Shown here one piece after another: positions 14,219 to 21,847 of a stretch of 28,548 bases of DNA. Position 1 is the first letter of the stretch. Each line of letters opens with the position of its first letter. Source of the DNA: a virus; the IMG/VR virus record IMGVR_UViG_3300038696_000293, positions 1-28,548 of that record. One strand, written 5' to 3'. Under the pieces are notes generated by a model. It did not search any database. It was not told where the DNA came from and saw only the letters and a program-made list of their open reading frames with translations. A program made the translations under genes and the position numbers.

Positions 14219-14778
14219 CCGAACGCCTCCGTTTGGTTGCCCCAGACGTCGCGGCCTTCCCAGCTCTCGCGGGCAAAAAGCTCACACCCCCAAACGTCCG
14301 GGAGCAGCTTGTCGATCATCTCCCGCGCCTCGGGCGGCTTGCGGGAATGCTCGCGGCGCTCCGACTCGATCAGGTTGCGCACGGAGCGCGACCGGTACTT
14401 GGGTGCGCCGATGGTGCCGATCAGGTAGGGTTCTGTGGTGGATCGCAGGATGTATCCGGTGCCGAAACACCGCTTCCCGCTGGCGGTTGTCTTGGTCCAG
14501 GACCCGCCGGTTTTATAAGTAAAGCCCCAGGAGGCCATGAGCGACTGCGCCTGAAAGAGGTGCGGCCAGGTTGCCCACATGAAGATCATGCAATCCGGGG
14601 CGGCAAGCTGGCCGACGGGCAGCGCCTGCAACTCCTGCGCAGTCATCGTGTCATAGTGCCTGCCGGGCGACTTGGTCTTCCCGGCGTCCGAACGCATCAC
14701 GTGGTCCCACGGCGGGTCGCAAAGGATCGCGCCGTATTTGAACGGCACCAGATCACCAAAAGGCCAAGGCTCCGTCAC
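14215..14778 (-). CDS. MT-A70 family adenine-N6 DNA methyltransferase
   Basis: A 187-residue protein with GTG start at 14778, overlapping the upstream stop (GTGA); the frame extends to 14856 without support. The catalytic motif D-P-P-W at residues 21 to 24 (I-L-C-D-P-P-W-D-H) and the paired I-F-M-W-A-T-W and G-x-G-Y-I-L-R-S-x-T-E-P-Y-L motifs identify the MT-A70-like class. It would methylate adenine in DNA, probably of phage and host, and protect against restriction. It takes the same defensive role as Mom in Mu, but Mom makes a different modification. No partner restriction gene is seen. Confidence 0.92.
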   Translation of the reverse strand: MTEPWPFGDLVPFKYGAILCDPPWDHVMRSDAGKTKSPGRHYDTMTAQELQALPVGQLAAPDCMIFMWATWPHLFQAQSLMASWGFTYKTGGSWTKTTASGKRCFGTGYILRSTTEPYLIGTIGAPKYRSRSVRNLIESERREHSRKPPEAREMIDKLLPDVWGCELFARESWEGRDVWGNQTEAFG

Positions 14779-15011
14779 GGTTTGGTCCTCGCGCCCTTGC
14801 TCCAATGCACGCCGGTCACCGTGACAACGACACCGTTCCGAATTCGATAGCGCCAACCAGATGACACAACGGCCGTGCAGCCCGGGTGCTCGGACGCAAA
14901 GGCGACGCGGTCCGCCATCTCCGCGCGGACAGCGTCTACATCCAGCCCGCGCACGCGTTCCAGATACCTCAGGACAGCATGGTCCGTGATGCCGATCCGC
15001 CGCTTGCTCAT
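14775..15011 (-). CDS. Small conserved phage protein of unknown function (DHAVLRYLERV motif)
   Basis: A 78-residue protein starting at ATG 15011, overlapping GemA (ATGA). It begins with basic residues then G-I-T-D-H-A-V-L-R-Y-L-E-R-V-R-G-L-D-V-D-A-V-R and a short beta-rich C-terminus with W-R-Y-R-I-R-N-G-V-V-V-T-V. The D-H-A-V-x-R-Y-x-E-R motif is seen in many small phage proteins of this size, but I cannot give a function. The fold may resemble RelE-like or double-psi proteins; this is a guess. It precedes the methyltransferase. Confidence 0.7.
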   Translation of the reverse strand: MSKRRIGITDHAVLRYLERVRGLDVDAVRAEMADRVAFASEHPGCTAVVSSGWRYRIRNGVVVTVTGVHWSKGARTKP

Positions 15012-15448
15012 CGCTCGGTTTTCACCCCGACGCGCTTGCACCAATCTTTCAGGGCGCGGGTCACGTCGTTGATCTGGCCAGCATCCCGAAGGGCGTCGAT
15101 GTCGATCGGCACGCTTTTCCAATGGCCTTCAAAGCGGCTTCGAACAAAGCTGTTCAGGCCAGCCCGCCCCGGTTTTTCCAGTGCGCCCGCTTCACCCAGC
15201 AGCCGCCAAAGAACGTGGATGTAGCGCACATCCGCGCGCGGGGCAGCTTTGTGTTTGCGTTTCGCCGATGGGCCGACTTCAAACCCCTTTGCCTTCAACG
15301 CGCTGATCACAAGTTTCAGATCGGCCGGGTTCATGTCGGACATGCTTGCCTTGCCGGTGGTGAGCAGCTGAAGGTCACGGCGCGTTTCGGCGTCGATCCC
15401 CAGCTCGCGGCATCCCACATGGATCAGCTTTTGCAGATCGCGGGTCAT
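15008..15448 (-). CDS. gemA: GemA-like regulator (Mu gp16, DUF1018)
   Basis: A 146-residue protein. The N-terminal L-Q-K-L-I-H-V-G-C-R-E-L-G-I-D-A-E-T-R-R segment is diagnostic of the DUF1018/GemA family, followed by L-K-A-K-G-F, H-V-L-W-R-L-L-G-E-A-G-A-L and a C-terminal helix with D-x-x-x-A-R-A-L-K-x-W. In Mu, GemA modulates expression of host genes and the host cell. A strong inverted repeat lies immediately upstream of the start, and the ATG has no clear ribosome-binding site outside that repeat. Confidence 0.9.
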   Translation of the reverse strand: MTRDLQKLIHVGCRELGIDAETRRDLQLLTTGKASMSDMNPADLKLVISALKAKGFEVGPSAKRKHKAAPRADVRYIHVLWRLLGEAGALEKPGRAGLNSFVRSRFEGHWKSVPIDIDALRDAGQINDVTRALKDWCKRVGVKTER

Positions 15449-15451
15449 GTC

Positions 15452-15475
15452 GCGGCCCCCCGAACGAGGGGCCGC
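15452..15475 (-). promoter_or_regulatory. Strong hairpin before the GemA start
   Basis: GCGGCCCC (15452-15459) and GGGGCCGC (15468-15475), an 8-bp GC stem with an 8-base loop, ends 3 bases before the GemA ATG in the mRNA. It would hide the G-rich stretch that could act as a ribosome site. No T-run follows, so it is more likely a translational element than a terminator. Confidence 0.4.
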
Positions 15476-15481
15476 AAACGA

Positions 15482-15685
15482 TTATTCCTTAGGTTGGTAG
15501 CCCTGTACTTCCCGTGCGGCTGGGCCCAGACGGTAATGGAAAAGTCGCAGCAGAGCGGCGACACCGCTACCGTCAACGTTTTCGGAATTGGAATGTTCTG
15601 TAAGCAGGCTGGCCAAACCCCAAATAGCGGCTTCCGCATCCATAATGTCGTCGCGCGGATCGGTAATCGGTCCGTGCTCACACAT
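15482..15685 (-). CDS. Small hypothetical protein between ORF6N and GemA genes
   Basis: A 67-residue protein whose ATG lies within the end of the ORF6N gene (8-base overlap). It is acidic at the N-terminus, has a helix with A-A-I-W-G-L-A-S-L-L-T-E-H and ends RLGPAAREVQGYQPKE. An internal ATG at 15643 (MDAEAAIWG) is possible. I do not recognise the family. Support is by position and coupled start only. Confidence 0.55.
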   Translation of the reverse strand: MCEHGPITDPRDDIMDAEAAIWGLASLLTEHSNSENVDGSGVAALLRLFHYRLGPAAREVQGYQPKE

Positions 15686-16277
15686 CGAAGAGGTATTCCT
15701 GCATGCCCTTGGGCAGACGCTGGATGATCTGCATGGCGCGCAGCTCGCGTGCTGCCGCCTCCAGCTTCCACTTGGGATAGTTGGAGGCGCGCCACATCGC
15801 GTCCAGCGCCAGACCGGCGTTCAGCGACATTTCCACATAGGCGTAGATCGGTTTCTTGCGCAGCATGTCGATCCGCAGCTTGAGAACCATGTCCTGCGCG
15901 TCGCGGATCGCCTGCTCTTCCATCGCCGCAAAGGCGCGGTGAACAATCACTGAAACTTCCGCCGCCACCGGTGTCTTGAGCACTGCCGAAAGCATCAATG
16001 CGCCCGCATGAGTGAAGACGACCGGATCGAACCGAACTTTGGTCGATATCGAGTTTGCGGTCACAGATTGTGACCGCAAATGCATGAGGTCGGCCTCGCC
16101 AAGTCGGAACGTAAAGTCGTTCGGAAAGCGCGCGGAATTGCGCTTCACCGCTTGGTTGATCGCCTTGACAGACGTCCCATAGGCTTCCGCCAGATCGGCG
16201 GAGACTATGAAAGGGGGTCTGTCCGTGATTTTGAATATGCGGGCTTTGATGCCCGAAACTGTTTCCAGTGTCGTCAT
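15678..16277 (-). CDS. ORF6N-domain protein, possible antirepressor
   Basis: A 199-residue protein with an ORF6N domain at residues 15 to 100: R-P-P-F-I-V-S-A-D-L-A-E-A-Y-G-T, K-A-I-N-Q-A-V-K-R-N, F-P-N-D-F-T-F-R-L and T-H-A-G-A-L-M-L-S-A-V-L. The domain is a KilA-N relative that binds DNA in antirepressor-type proteins. The C-terminal half is helical and unlike common companion domains. It starts with GAAGGAG before the ATG and a strong hairpin at 16302-16318 upstream. It is the first gene after a strand switch, so it may have its own promoter. Confidence 0.88.
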   Translation of the reverse strand: MTTLETVSGIKARIFKITDRPPFIVSADLAEAYGTSVKAINQAVKRNSARFPNDFTFRLGEADLMHLRSQSVTANSISTKVRFDPVVFTHAGALMLSAVLKTPVAAEVSVIVHRAFAAMEEQAIRDAQDMVLKLRIDMLRKKPIYAYVEMSLNAGLALDAMWRASNYPKWKLEAAARELRAMQIIQRLPKGMQEYLFDV

Positions 16278-16566
16278 GGTGGATCGCTCCTTCGGTTACG
16301 GGGGGCACGTTGCCCCCGGGTGTTAGCAAGACCGCCGAAGGCCAGTCCCCACATGCCTTTAGGCCGAAGCCCTGGACATACGCATGCGGCACCCGGAGAT
16401 GGATCGGTTCGATGGAACCGCCGTGTCGGGGCGTAACCGCCTTCGGTGTCTTGGTTCGGGTGCTTGCTACGGCAGGACCGAACAACTCCAAAATGGGGCG
16501 GTTCGCCAGAATTGTCAAATGGTGATCGGAATGGTTTGATGAGGTTTGATTCCGCTGGAGGAAATG
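16278..16566. promoter_or_regulatory. Divergent intergenic region with a strong hairpin
   Basis: A 289-base stretch separating the ORF6N gene (minus) from a plus-strand gene. GGGGGCA and TGCCCCC with a 3-base loop form a hairpin at about 16302-16318, between any promoter and the ORF6N ribosome site. No strong -10/-35 pair was found by eye for either side. The divergent layout makes it the likely place of promoters for both genes. The composition is slightly lower in GC than the surrounding genes. Confidence 0.45.
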
Positions 16567-17022
16567 ATGCTGAGAAAACTGTTTGGTGGGGGACCCAAAG
16601 TTGTCGTCGTTGACAACGACAGGGAAATTGATCTGCTGCCCTTTGCAAAGAAAGTACTCAAACACGCCCCTGCGCCATGCGGCATGGACGCTGAACGTTT
16701 GGCAATATTGGCCAAAAAGTCTTATTTCGGGCGGCGTTTGAAGGTAAGCGAGTTTCCCGCCGACATTGACCGAGACTACGCTAAGATAGTGATCGGTCGC
16801 GTGATAAGCTGGTCTCGCTGGCGCCGCACTATCGATGGCGCTAGACGTGCGGCAGGCCTGCACTATTTCTGGGTTGCCGGAAACGATGCGTGCAAGGCGA
16901 TGTTGAAGCTTCACGGCAAACCCGCGAATTTTGCCAAAGCCGGGCCGTTGCCACGCCCGGACTGCTGGAAACATTGCCACTGTAGGCTCGGGTGCAAAGT
17001 TAAATGGCCTCATAAAAGCTAA
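16567..17022 (+). CDS. Plus-strand orphan gene with a C-terminal cysteine cluster (moron candidate)
   Basis: A 151-residue protein from ATG 16567, which has GGAGGA 4 bases upstream; the frame also has ATG 16564 and TTG 16546. It faces the early genes and its stop overlaps the DUF3164 stop by 3 to 4 bases, tail to tail. The C-terminus (residues about 105 to 148) has W-V-A-G-N-D-A-C-K-A-M, a short loop, and P-L-P-R-P-D-C-W-K-H-C-H-C-R-L-G-C, which has the look of the Cys cluster found at the end of MuF-type proteins and of small bacterial PLP-x-C-x-x-C-x-C proteins. It could bind a metal. No relation to phage growth can be inferred. Likely an independently expressed accessory gene. Confidence 0.7.
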   Translation: MLRKLFGGGPKVVVVDNDREIDLLPFAKKVLKHAPAPCGMDAERLAILAKKSYFGRRLKVSEFPADIDRDYAKIVIGRVISWSRWRRTIDGARRAAGLHYFWVAGNDACKAMLKLHGKPANFAKAGPLPRPDCWKHCHCRLGCKVKWPHKS

Positions 17023-17660
17023 GCCTTCGCCAGATCAATGGTGATCGGCTCCCAGGCCGCATCGAACTTTTTGCGGTGGTAGCAGCGCACGTAGGTCTTT
17101 GAACCGACGGCGCGTTCGGCATCCGTGATCGCCTGCATGGCCCTTTTCCAGCGCGGGTCCTCTATCGCGAAACGCTTTATCCGCGCGATCTCGTAGCGAT
17201 TGATCAGCCCGGCCTTGTCGGTATTGAAGGCGCGGGTCACGAACAAACGAAGCTCGGCTGCGGCACCTTCCGTCAGTTCGTTGAGGTACTCGTCTACAAG
17301 AGCCTTGGCGATCTGCAACTCCGGGCCGTAATCGATGTGCTCGGCGATCTGGACAATGACTTTCCGCAGGCCATCCACGCTCATCAGTGTCTTGTTGCCC
17401 TTCGGGCCACCCAGCTTGGCGTCGTATTCCTGCGCCAGAATGGCATCGACGCTGTTGATATCCTCGAAGGTGTGCTGCTTGAAGCGCGCCACCTGTTCGC
17501 TGAGAGGCAAGGCATAGCCGATGATCTTGCGCACGACCTCGTCCTCCAGCATGTGTTGGGGCTTGACCAATCTGACCGGCTGCCAGCCGCCCTTGCCGTC
17601 TCCGATATGCTCTTCGCCGTCGATGATCCTGCGGCCGTGGGGGGGTGTCATTTCATTCAT
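17019..17660 (-). CDS. DUF3164 family phage protein
   Basis: A 213-residue protein from ATG 17660 (MNEMTPPHGRR), 4-base overlap with the upstream gene. It has the DUF3164 pattern: an N-terminal D-G-K-G-G-W-Q-P-V-R-L-V-K-P, then L-P-L-S-E-Q-V-A-R-F-K-Q-H-T-F-E-D-I, a strongly conserved A-E-H-I-D-Y-G-P-E-L-Q-I-A-K and the final R-C-Y-H-R-K-K-F-D-A-A-W-E-P-I. This family is common in the early region of Mu-like phages and has no proven function. Sometimes annotated as a sulfate transporter by mistake. Confidence 0.9.
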   Translation of the reverse strand: MNEMTPPHGRRIIDGEEHIGDGKGGWQPVRLVKPQHMLEDEVVRKIIGYALPLSEQVARFKQHTFEDINSVDAILAQEYDAKLGGPKGNKTLMSVDGLRKVIVQIAEHIDYGPELQIAKALVDEYLNELTEGAAAELRLFVTRAFNTDKAGLINRYEIARIKRFAIEDPRWKRAMQAITDAERAVGSKTYVRCYHRKKFDAAWEPITIDLAKA

Positions 17661-17908
17661 CTGAAGTCTCCATTTTCGCGCGGGAGAAGGACGCCGGACA
17701 GCACAAGCATACCGGCCATCGCTTCGATTTCGTTCATCGTGCACAGCGTGATGCCGCGCGGGCCCAGCAGATCGACCTTTCTGACACCTGCCCTTGCAAG
17801 CGTCAGCAATTGTTGCGGCGTCCAGATCTCTGAAACAGAGGTCTGGCGCACCTGGTCGATGGCCCTGTCCACGATGTCATCGAGGGTTGGGGGTGTGGGT
17901 TCGGTCAT
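17657..17908 (-). CDS. Small phage protein of unknown function
   Basis: An 83-residue protein starting at ATG 17908 with GAAGGAGA upstream, a strong ribosome site. It has L-D-D-I-V-D-R-A-I-D-Q-V-R, then P-Q-Q-L-L-T-L-A-R-A-G-V-R and N-E-I-E-A-M-A-G-M-L-V-L-S-G, so it is mainly helical. The sequence is acidic-to-neutral and lacks membrane segments. Family not recognised. It is coupled to DUF3164 (ATGA). Confidence 0.7.
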   Translation of the reverse strand: MTEPTPPTLDDIVDRAIDQVRQTSVSEIWTPQQLLTLARAGVRKVDLLGPRGITLCTMNEIEAMAGMLVLSGVLLPRENGDFR

Positions 17909-17918
17909 GATTTCTCCT

Positions 17919-18293
17919 TCACGGCTTGTCTTGTTCACGCTGATAGATCGGGCAGGCTTTGCAGGCCTTTCGCATGTGCACCCGGTGGCTGTTGAAGCCG
18001 TAGAATTCACGCGCGCGCGCGCGCCAGAGCTGGCATTGGTCCGTCGACAACTCGCCCAGCACGGGGCAGGACACGACGGCGCTCATGTAGACGCCGCGCA
18101 CGCGCTCCTCGACCGCGGCCATGTCGCCCGCGTACTTGCCGCGCAGGACATTGCTGACCAGCGATGGCGAGCGGTCCAGCTTTCTTGCAACGCGGTTCTG
18201 GCTCGTTCCCGCACAGGCCTGGGCCAAAGCCAGAACCCAATCTGGCACCTCCGGCCCCCACGCCCTTTTGGCCACTTCGACAGGATTGCTCAT
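17919..18293 (-). CDS. Helix-turn-helix protein with a four-cysteine C-terminus
   Basis: A 124-residue protein from ATG 18293, coupled to the previous gene (ATGA). Residues 24 to 51 (A-C-A-G-T-S-Q-N-R-V-A-R-K-L-D-R-S-P-S-L-V-S-N-V-L) are a clear helix-turn-helix. The C-terminal half contains C76-P-V-L-G, C87, then C111-K-A-C114, spacing C-x10-C-x23-C-x2-C, which fits a zinc or iron-sulphur site. This family occurs in many alphaproteobacterial phages. A regulatory role is likely but the target is unknown. Confidence 0.82.
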   Translation of the reverse strand: MSNPVEVAKRAWGPEVPDWVLALAQACAGTSQNRVARKLDRSPSLVSNVLRGKYAGDMAAVEERVRGVYMSAVVSCPVLGELSTDQCQLWRARAREFYGFNSHRVHMRKACKACPIYQREQDKP

Positions 18294-18901
18294 GACGTTC
18301 CCTCGACCGGATAGGCTTTCTTGGTATTGGGATCGAACACCTGCTTGGTCCGCTGGATCATCGGCGGGTTTGGTCCGCTGTTGCGGATCAGGCGATAGAC
18401 GGCCTGCCTTTTGGGCGGCAAAGCCTTCGTGACCACCCTCAAAAACCCCGCGCGCAAAAGAGTGCTGCAATAGGACTTGGCGGTCGTTTCGTTGACGTTG
18501 ATCAGATCCGTGGTTGAATGCGCTGCCAAATCGCGGGGGGTGAACTGCTGCAGCATGCGCATGGTGCGCCACATGTTCTCGACACCGCCCCCCTGGGTGA
18601 CCGGCTCGCCCTTTCGGTTCAGACGCGGGGCGTTATAGGGTGCCGGATCGACGATGATGCGGAACCGGATCGCGGCGTCGGCACCACGGGCGTCTGTGTC
18701 GGGCTCAATGCGCTCGACATACTTTGCCAGAACCAAGGCGGACAGGTAGCTCCGGATCGTGTGGCGGCTGACGTAGGTCGCATCGAAGATATCGGTGATT
18801 GTGAACACCGCGCCTTCAAACTTCACCATCTCGTCCCAGAGAGGCTGACGTCCTTCGGGCTCGTGCGAGGCGGCGGCGGCTGTCGCAGATTTGCGGCTCA
18901 T
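18290..18901 (-). CDS. Tandem winged-helix-like protein of unknown function
   Basis: A 203-residue protein directly after transposition protein B (ATGA overlap). Two similar helix-turn-helix-like regions are seen, around residues 30 to 63 (F-T-I-T-D-I-F, then S-R-H-T-I-R-S-Y-L-S-A-L-V-L) and 117 to 152 (F-T-P-R-D-L-A-A-H, then N-E-T-T-A-K-S-Y-C-S-T-L-L-R-A-G-F). This suggests a duplicated winged helix. A role in transposition or replication is possible from the position, but not shown. Confidence 0.72.
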   Translation of the reverse strand: MSRKSATAAAASHEPEGRQPLWDEMVKFEGAVFTITDIFDATYVSRHTIRSYLSALVLAKYVERIEPDTDARGADAAIRFRIIVDPAPYNAPRLNRKGEPVTQGGGVENMWRTMRMLQQFTPRDLAAHSTTDLINVNETTAKSYCSTLLRAGFLRVVTKALPPKRQAVYRLIRNSGPNPPMIQRTKQVFDPNTKKAYPVEGTS

Positions 18902-19641
18902 CGTGGAGCCCTCCGCGCCGCCGGGGCCTCACCGGTAAACATCGGACGATTATCCCAGTCCGACAGCAAGACAGATTTCAGATTCCGGGTCTGGGCAAAC
19001 TCCTTGACCCTTTCGAGATTGATCGAGATGCGTCGGATCGAGTGATGCGAGTTCTTGAGGATAAGCGCCTTCAGATCATCGCCCAACGCCACACCGGGGC
19101 AATATATCTCCGAAAGGTATCCTACGTCGTCGATGGTGCCCTCTTCTGCCGCCACCCAATCCAGGATGCGACCATGGACACGCTCCCAGGCTTTCAGTTT
19201 GGCGGGCAGCTTCTCTTCACCGATCAGGATGATGGTGGCGCCCGAGCTTTCATAGATATCGCGCACGATCTCGATCATGTTTCGATCAACGAGGTGGTCG
19301 ATCTCATCAATGATCAGCGGGCGGTCGCTGCGCGCCAGCTCCTGCGCGATCTGATCGACCATATCCGAAACCGTCTTTGCGGGGGAAACACCCATGTCGC
19401 GCAGGATTTCAGTGCAAAGCTTCTTTTTGGTCCAGACCGATTTGACCTCGACCTGATAGGCCCGAAAACGGTTCGCGCAGTATATCGCCGCCGTCGTCTT
19501 GCCGTAGCCGGACCAGCCGTAGAATACGCCCAAACCCGGTAGACGCGGGCCACGCTGGTCGATCCGTTCGATAAGTTCCACCAAAGCCACGACATTGCGC
19601 AACGGTGCAACTGAGTTGTTTTTCCTGTGTTCTTCTGCCAT
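18898..19641 (-). CDS. Transposition protein B (Mu B-like AAA+ ATPase)
   Basis: A 247-residue ATPase. Walker A is Y-G-W-S-G-Y-G-K-T-T (residues 41 to 50) and Walker B is P-L-I-I-D-E-I-D-H-L (residues 108 to 117), with a sensor-like I-L-I-G-E-E-K near residue 145. Mu B selects target DNA and activates the A transposase. Mu B is about 312 residues with an N-terminal DNA-binding domain; this one starts close to the ATPase fold, so it appears to lack that domain. It follows A with a 64-base gap. The similar TniB/IstB proteins are alternatives, but the context favours Mu B. Confidence 0.92.
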   Translation of the reverse strand: MAEEHRKNNSVAPLRNVVALVELIERIDQRGPRLPGLGVFYGWSGYGKTTAAIYCANRFRAYQVEVKSVWTKKKLCTEILRDMGVSPAKTVSDMVDQIAQELARSDRPLIIDEIDHLVDRNMIEIVRDIYESSGATIILIGEEKLPAKLKAWERVHGRILDWVAAEEGTIDDVGYLSEIYCPGVALGDDLKALILKNSHHSIRRISINLERVKEFAQTRNLKSVLLSDWDNRPMFTGEAPAARRAPR

Positions 19642-19705
19642 CTTATCCTCACTTCACTTTACTTCTCGTCGCCGGTGGGCATGCAGGCCCCCGGCGACAC
19701 GCCTT

Positions 19706-21847
19706 TCAGCCGAACATCGCCCAGCTGAAATCTTCAAAAACCTTCATGTGCCCGATGTATTCGGGCTGGCGCTTGTACGCCTCCAGCGCTTGGCGCTCTG
19801 CCTCCAGAACCAGCTCACCGGCCTTGATCCGGTGCTCCAGCACGAGGAACCGCCGAAAGCGCTCCTTGGGTGTTTCCGGTTTCACCAGAACCTCGGCACT
19901 CTGTTTGTGATCGGCGCGCAGCGCGGCCAGCGCATCGTCCGACACACGGCTCTGCTGCGGGGCCTTCGGCGGCGCACTCGAGGCATCGCGCGCCGCGTCC
20001 AGGGCGGGGGTCGTGTGAACCTCGCGCACCTTTGGAAACGCCACCATCACTCCGGCCTTCTCGGCAGCATCCCGGCGCATGGCGTCTGCGACATCCCGCT
20101 TGCCGATCTTGCGACTGGCGCGGCGAATGTCGGTCAGCTTTTCGGTCTCATAAGCGCGCTGCATGGCCTTGGCCTTGGCGACAACTTCCGCCGGGTTCAG
20201 ACCGGCGAGGTCTGCGTTCAGCGCCTCGCCCAGATAGGCCTCGGTCTCGGGATGGAACAGCATGATCCGGCCCATGTCCGCCGGGTCCATGCGCACAAGC
20301 ACATCATCGCCGGGCAGCACCGACATCGGCAGATAAAGCGCACCATCGACACGGACGCCCTGCTTGGTCACACGGCGCAAACCACCGCCCGATGCGAGCG
20401 GGGCCAACAGCACGTCCAGCGCGGCCTCATGCTCAACCTTGCGGATGGTGCCGGCATAGGTGGCTGCCATCTCGAACGGGGTGCGGTTGCCGATGCCGGC
20501 GTGCCTGTCGCGCCCGTACATGTCCGCCGCCCAGACATCGCACCAGTCCTGGAACTCCGCATAATCCATCTCGACGCCATAAAGCGCATCGACGGTGGCT
20601 CCCAAACGCTTGTCGAAGGACTTGCGGTGCTCGATCACCTTCCGGTCAGCGACAGAATGCCCGATAAAGCCGGGGCAGACCGGCAGATCGCGCTGGAACG
20701 TGCCTATGGTGCGCTCCACGATGCCCTTGTCCTTTGGCTCATAGGGCTTGCTCAACTCGACCTCGATCTCCAATGCGGCGAACAGACGTTTGGTTTGATG
20801 GGCCACAAAATCCGATCCGTTGTCCGTGTGAATACGCTCGGGAACGCCCCACGCGATAATGCACTTGCGGATCAGCAACCCGACGGCAGAGGCGCGCGGC
20901 GTCTTGCTGACCAGGACAATGGCGCGGCGGGAATAGACATCCACGGCCATGTAGATCGCGTGCCGTCCGCCATGCAGCATGACATCGGCAGGGGACGCAT
21001 CGACCTGCCAGACCTCGTTCAGGCGCGCAGCGCGCTGACTGCCCGTCGCGGTGTATTCGACGCTCGAACGGTACCGGTCGGGATCGGTCAGACGCATCAG
21101 CTCGTTGCGGTACTCGTCTCTCCAGCGCGATATCACCGTCTGGAACACCCGAATGCTGGGCAAGGCGGCGGTTCTGACGCTGCCGGATTTGGCGCAGACA
21201 GCCTCCAGCGTCTTGCCGAATTTGTCCTTCACCAGAATGCGCAGATGCTTGGCGGACAAAAACGGCTGCTTCGCGATCGCCGCCAGGATCATCGCCCGGA
21301 CCTGCCCATTCTCGGCAACATCCAGAATGCCGGAGCCTTTCGGGCGTCCGCGCCTTGCCGTCTTGCCCCCCGCCACAGCCGCCTTGCGCCAGCGCGCCAG
21401 GGACCGGGCGGACAGGCTCGGGACAGCCACTGTGATCCAGTCTGGAAGGGCGATTGAACCGGACGTGAACAGCTCCGCAAACATCGCATCCGCCGCCGTC
21501 TGGGGCAGGGCATTCTCGATCTGGAACTTCTGCGCCAGATGCAACAGGATCGTGTGGGCATCCGCGACATCGTCCCGCGTCGTCTCGCGCAGCGCAGGCC
21601 TCAGGTCGCGCTCCGCAACCGTCAGATGGCTGGCCAGCCAGGCCGCCCGCGCCGCAACCGGCAGGACATCGATGTGGTATTCCAACCCGCCACCGCCGTC
21701 GCGCCCCGCGCGCAAACGGCCCAATCTGGCCTCGGCCCAGCCTTCGCGGTCGGCGAGCGCGTTCACGCGCCGCTTGGTCGTCGGCAGACCGGGCATAAGC
21801 CCCGCCGCCGCCGCATCCGCAATCTGCTGTGCCGAAAGCCAGAGCAT
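19706..21847 (-). CDS. DDE transposase A (Mu A-like)
   Basis: A 713-residue transposase. Residues 1 to about 75 are the Mu-type N-terminal winged helix (S-A-Q-Q-I-A-D-A-A, T-K-R-R-V-N-A-L-A-D-R-E-G-W). Residues about 275 to 400 are the RNase H-like core with the three acidic residues D283 (W-Q-V-D-A-S), D342 (H-T-D-N-G-S-D-F) and E378 (G-I-V-E-R-T); the D342 to E378 spacing of 35 is the classic DD(35)E pattern. A beta-barrel follows at about 480 to 550. The Lys/Arg-rich C-terminus fits the B-contact domain. It starts in overlap with the ParB-like gene (TAATG). Intact. Confidence 0.96.
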   Translation of the reverse strand: MLWLSAQQIADAAAAGLMPGLPTTKRRVNALADREGWAEARLGRLRAGRDGGGGLEYHIDVLPVAARAAWLASHLTVAERDLRPALRETTRDDVADAHTILLHLAQKFQIENALPQTAADAMFAELFTSGSIALPDWITVAVPSLSARSLARWRKAAVAGGKTARRGRPKGSGILDVAENGQVRAMILAAIAKQPFLSAKHLRILVKDKFGKTLEAVCAKSGSVRTAALPSIRVFQTVISRWRDEYRNELMRLTDPDRYRSSVEYTATGSQRAARLNEVWQVDASPADVMLHGGRHAIYMAVDVYSRRAIVLVSKTPRASAVGLLIRKCIIAWGVPERIHTDNGSDFVAHQTKRLFAALEIEVELSKPYEPKDKGIVERTIGTFQRDLPVCPGFIGHSVADRKVIEHRKSFDKRLGATVDALYGVEMDYAEFQDWCDVWAADMYGRDRHAGIGNRTPFEMAATYAGTIRKVEHEAALDVLLAPLASGGGLRRVTKQGVRVDGALYLPMSVLPGDDVLVRMDPADMGRIMLFHPETEAYLGEALNADLAGLNPAEVVAKAKAMQRAYETEKLTDIRRASRKIGKRDVADAMRRDAAEKAGVMVAFPKVREVHTTPALDAARDASSAPPKAPQQSRVSDDALAALRADHKQSAEVLVKPETPKERFRRFLVLEHRIKAGELVLEAERQALEAYKRQPEYIGHMKVFEDFSWAMFG

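Noticed and set aside
15445-17013. A 522-codon open frame on the minus strand covering the ORF6N gene and the plus-strand orphan
   Set aside because: It is in a different frame from the ORF6N gene, has no family features and is explained by GC-rich codon bias of the overlapping real genes.
19595-21457. A 620-codon plus-strand frame opposite the transposase
   Set aside because: The transposase frame carries DDE residues and domain order. The opposite frame is a shadow, with His/Arg/Gly-rich content and no ribosome site.
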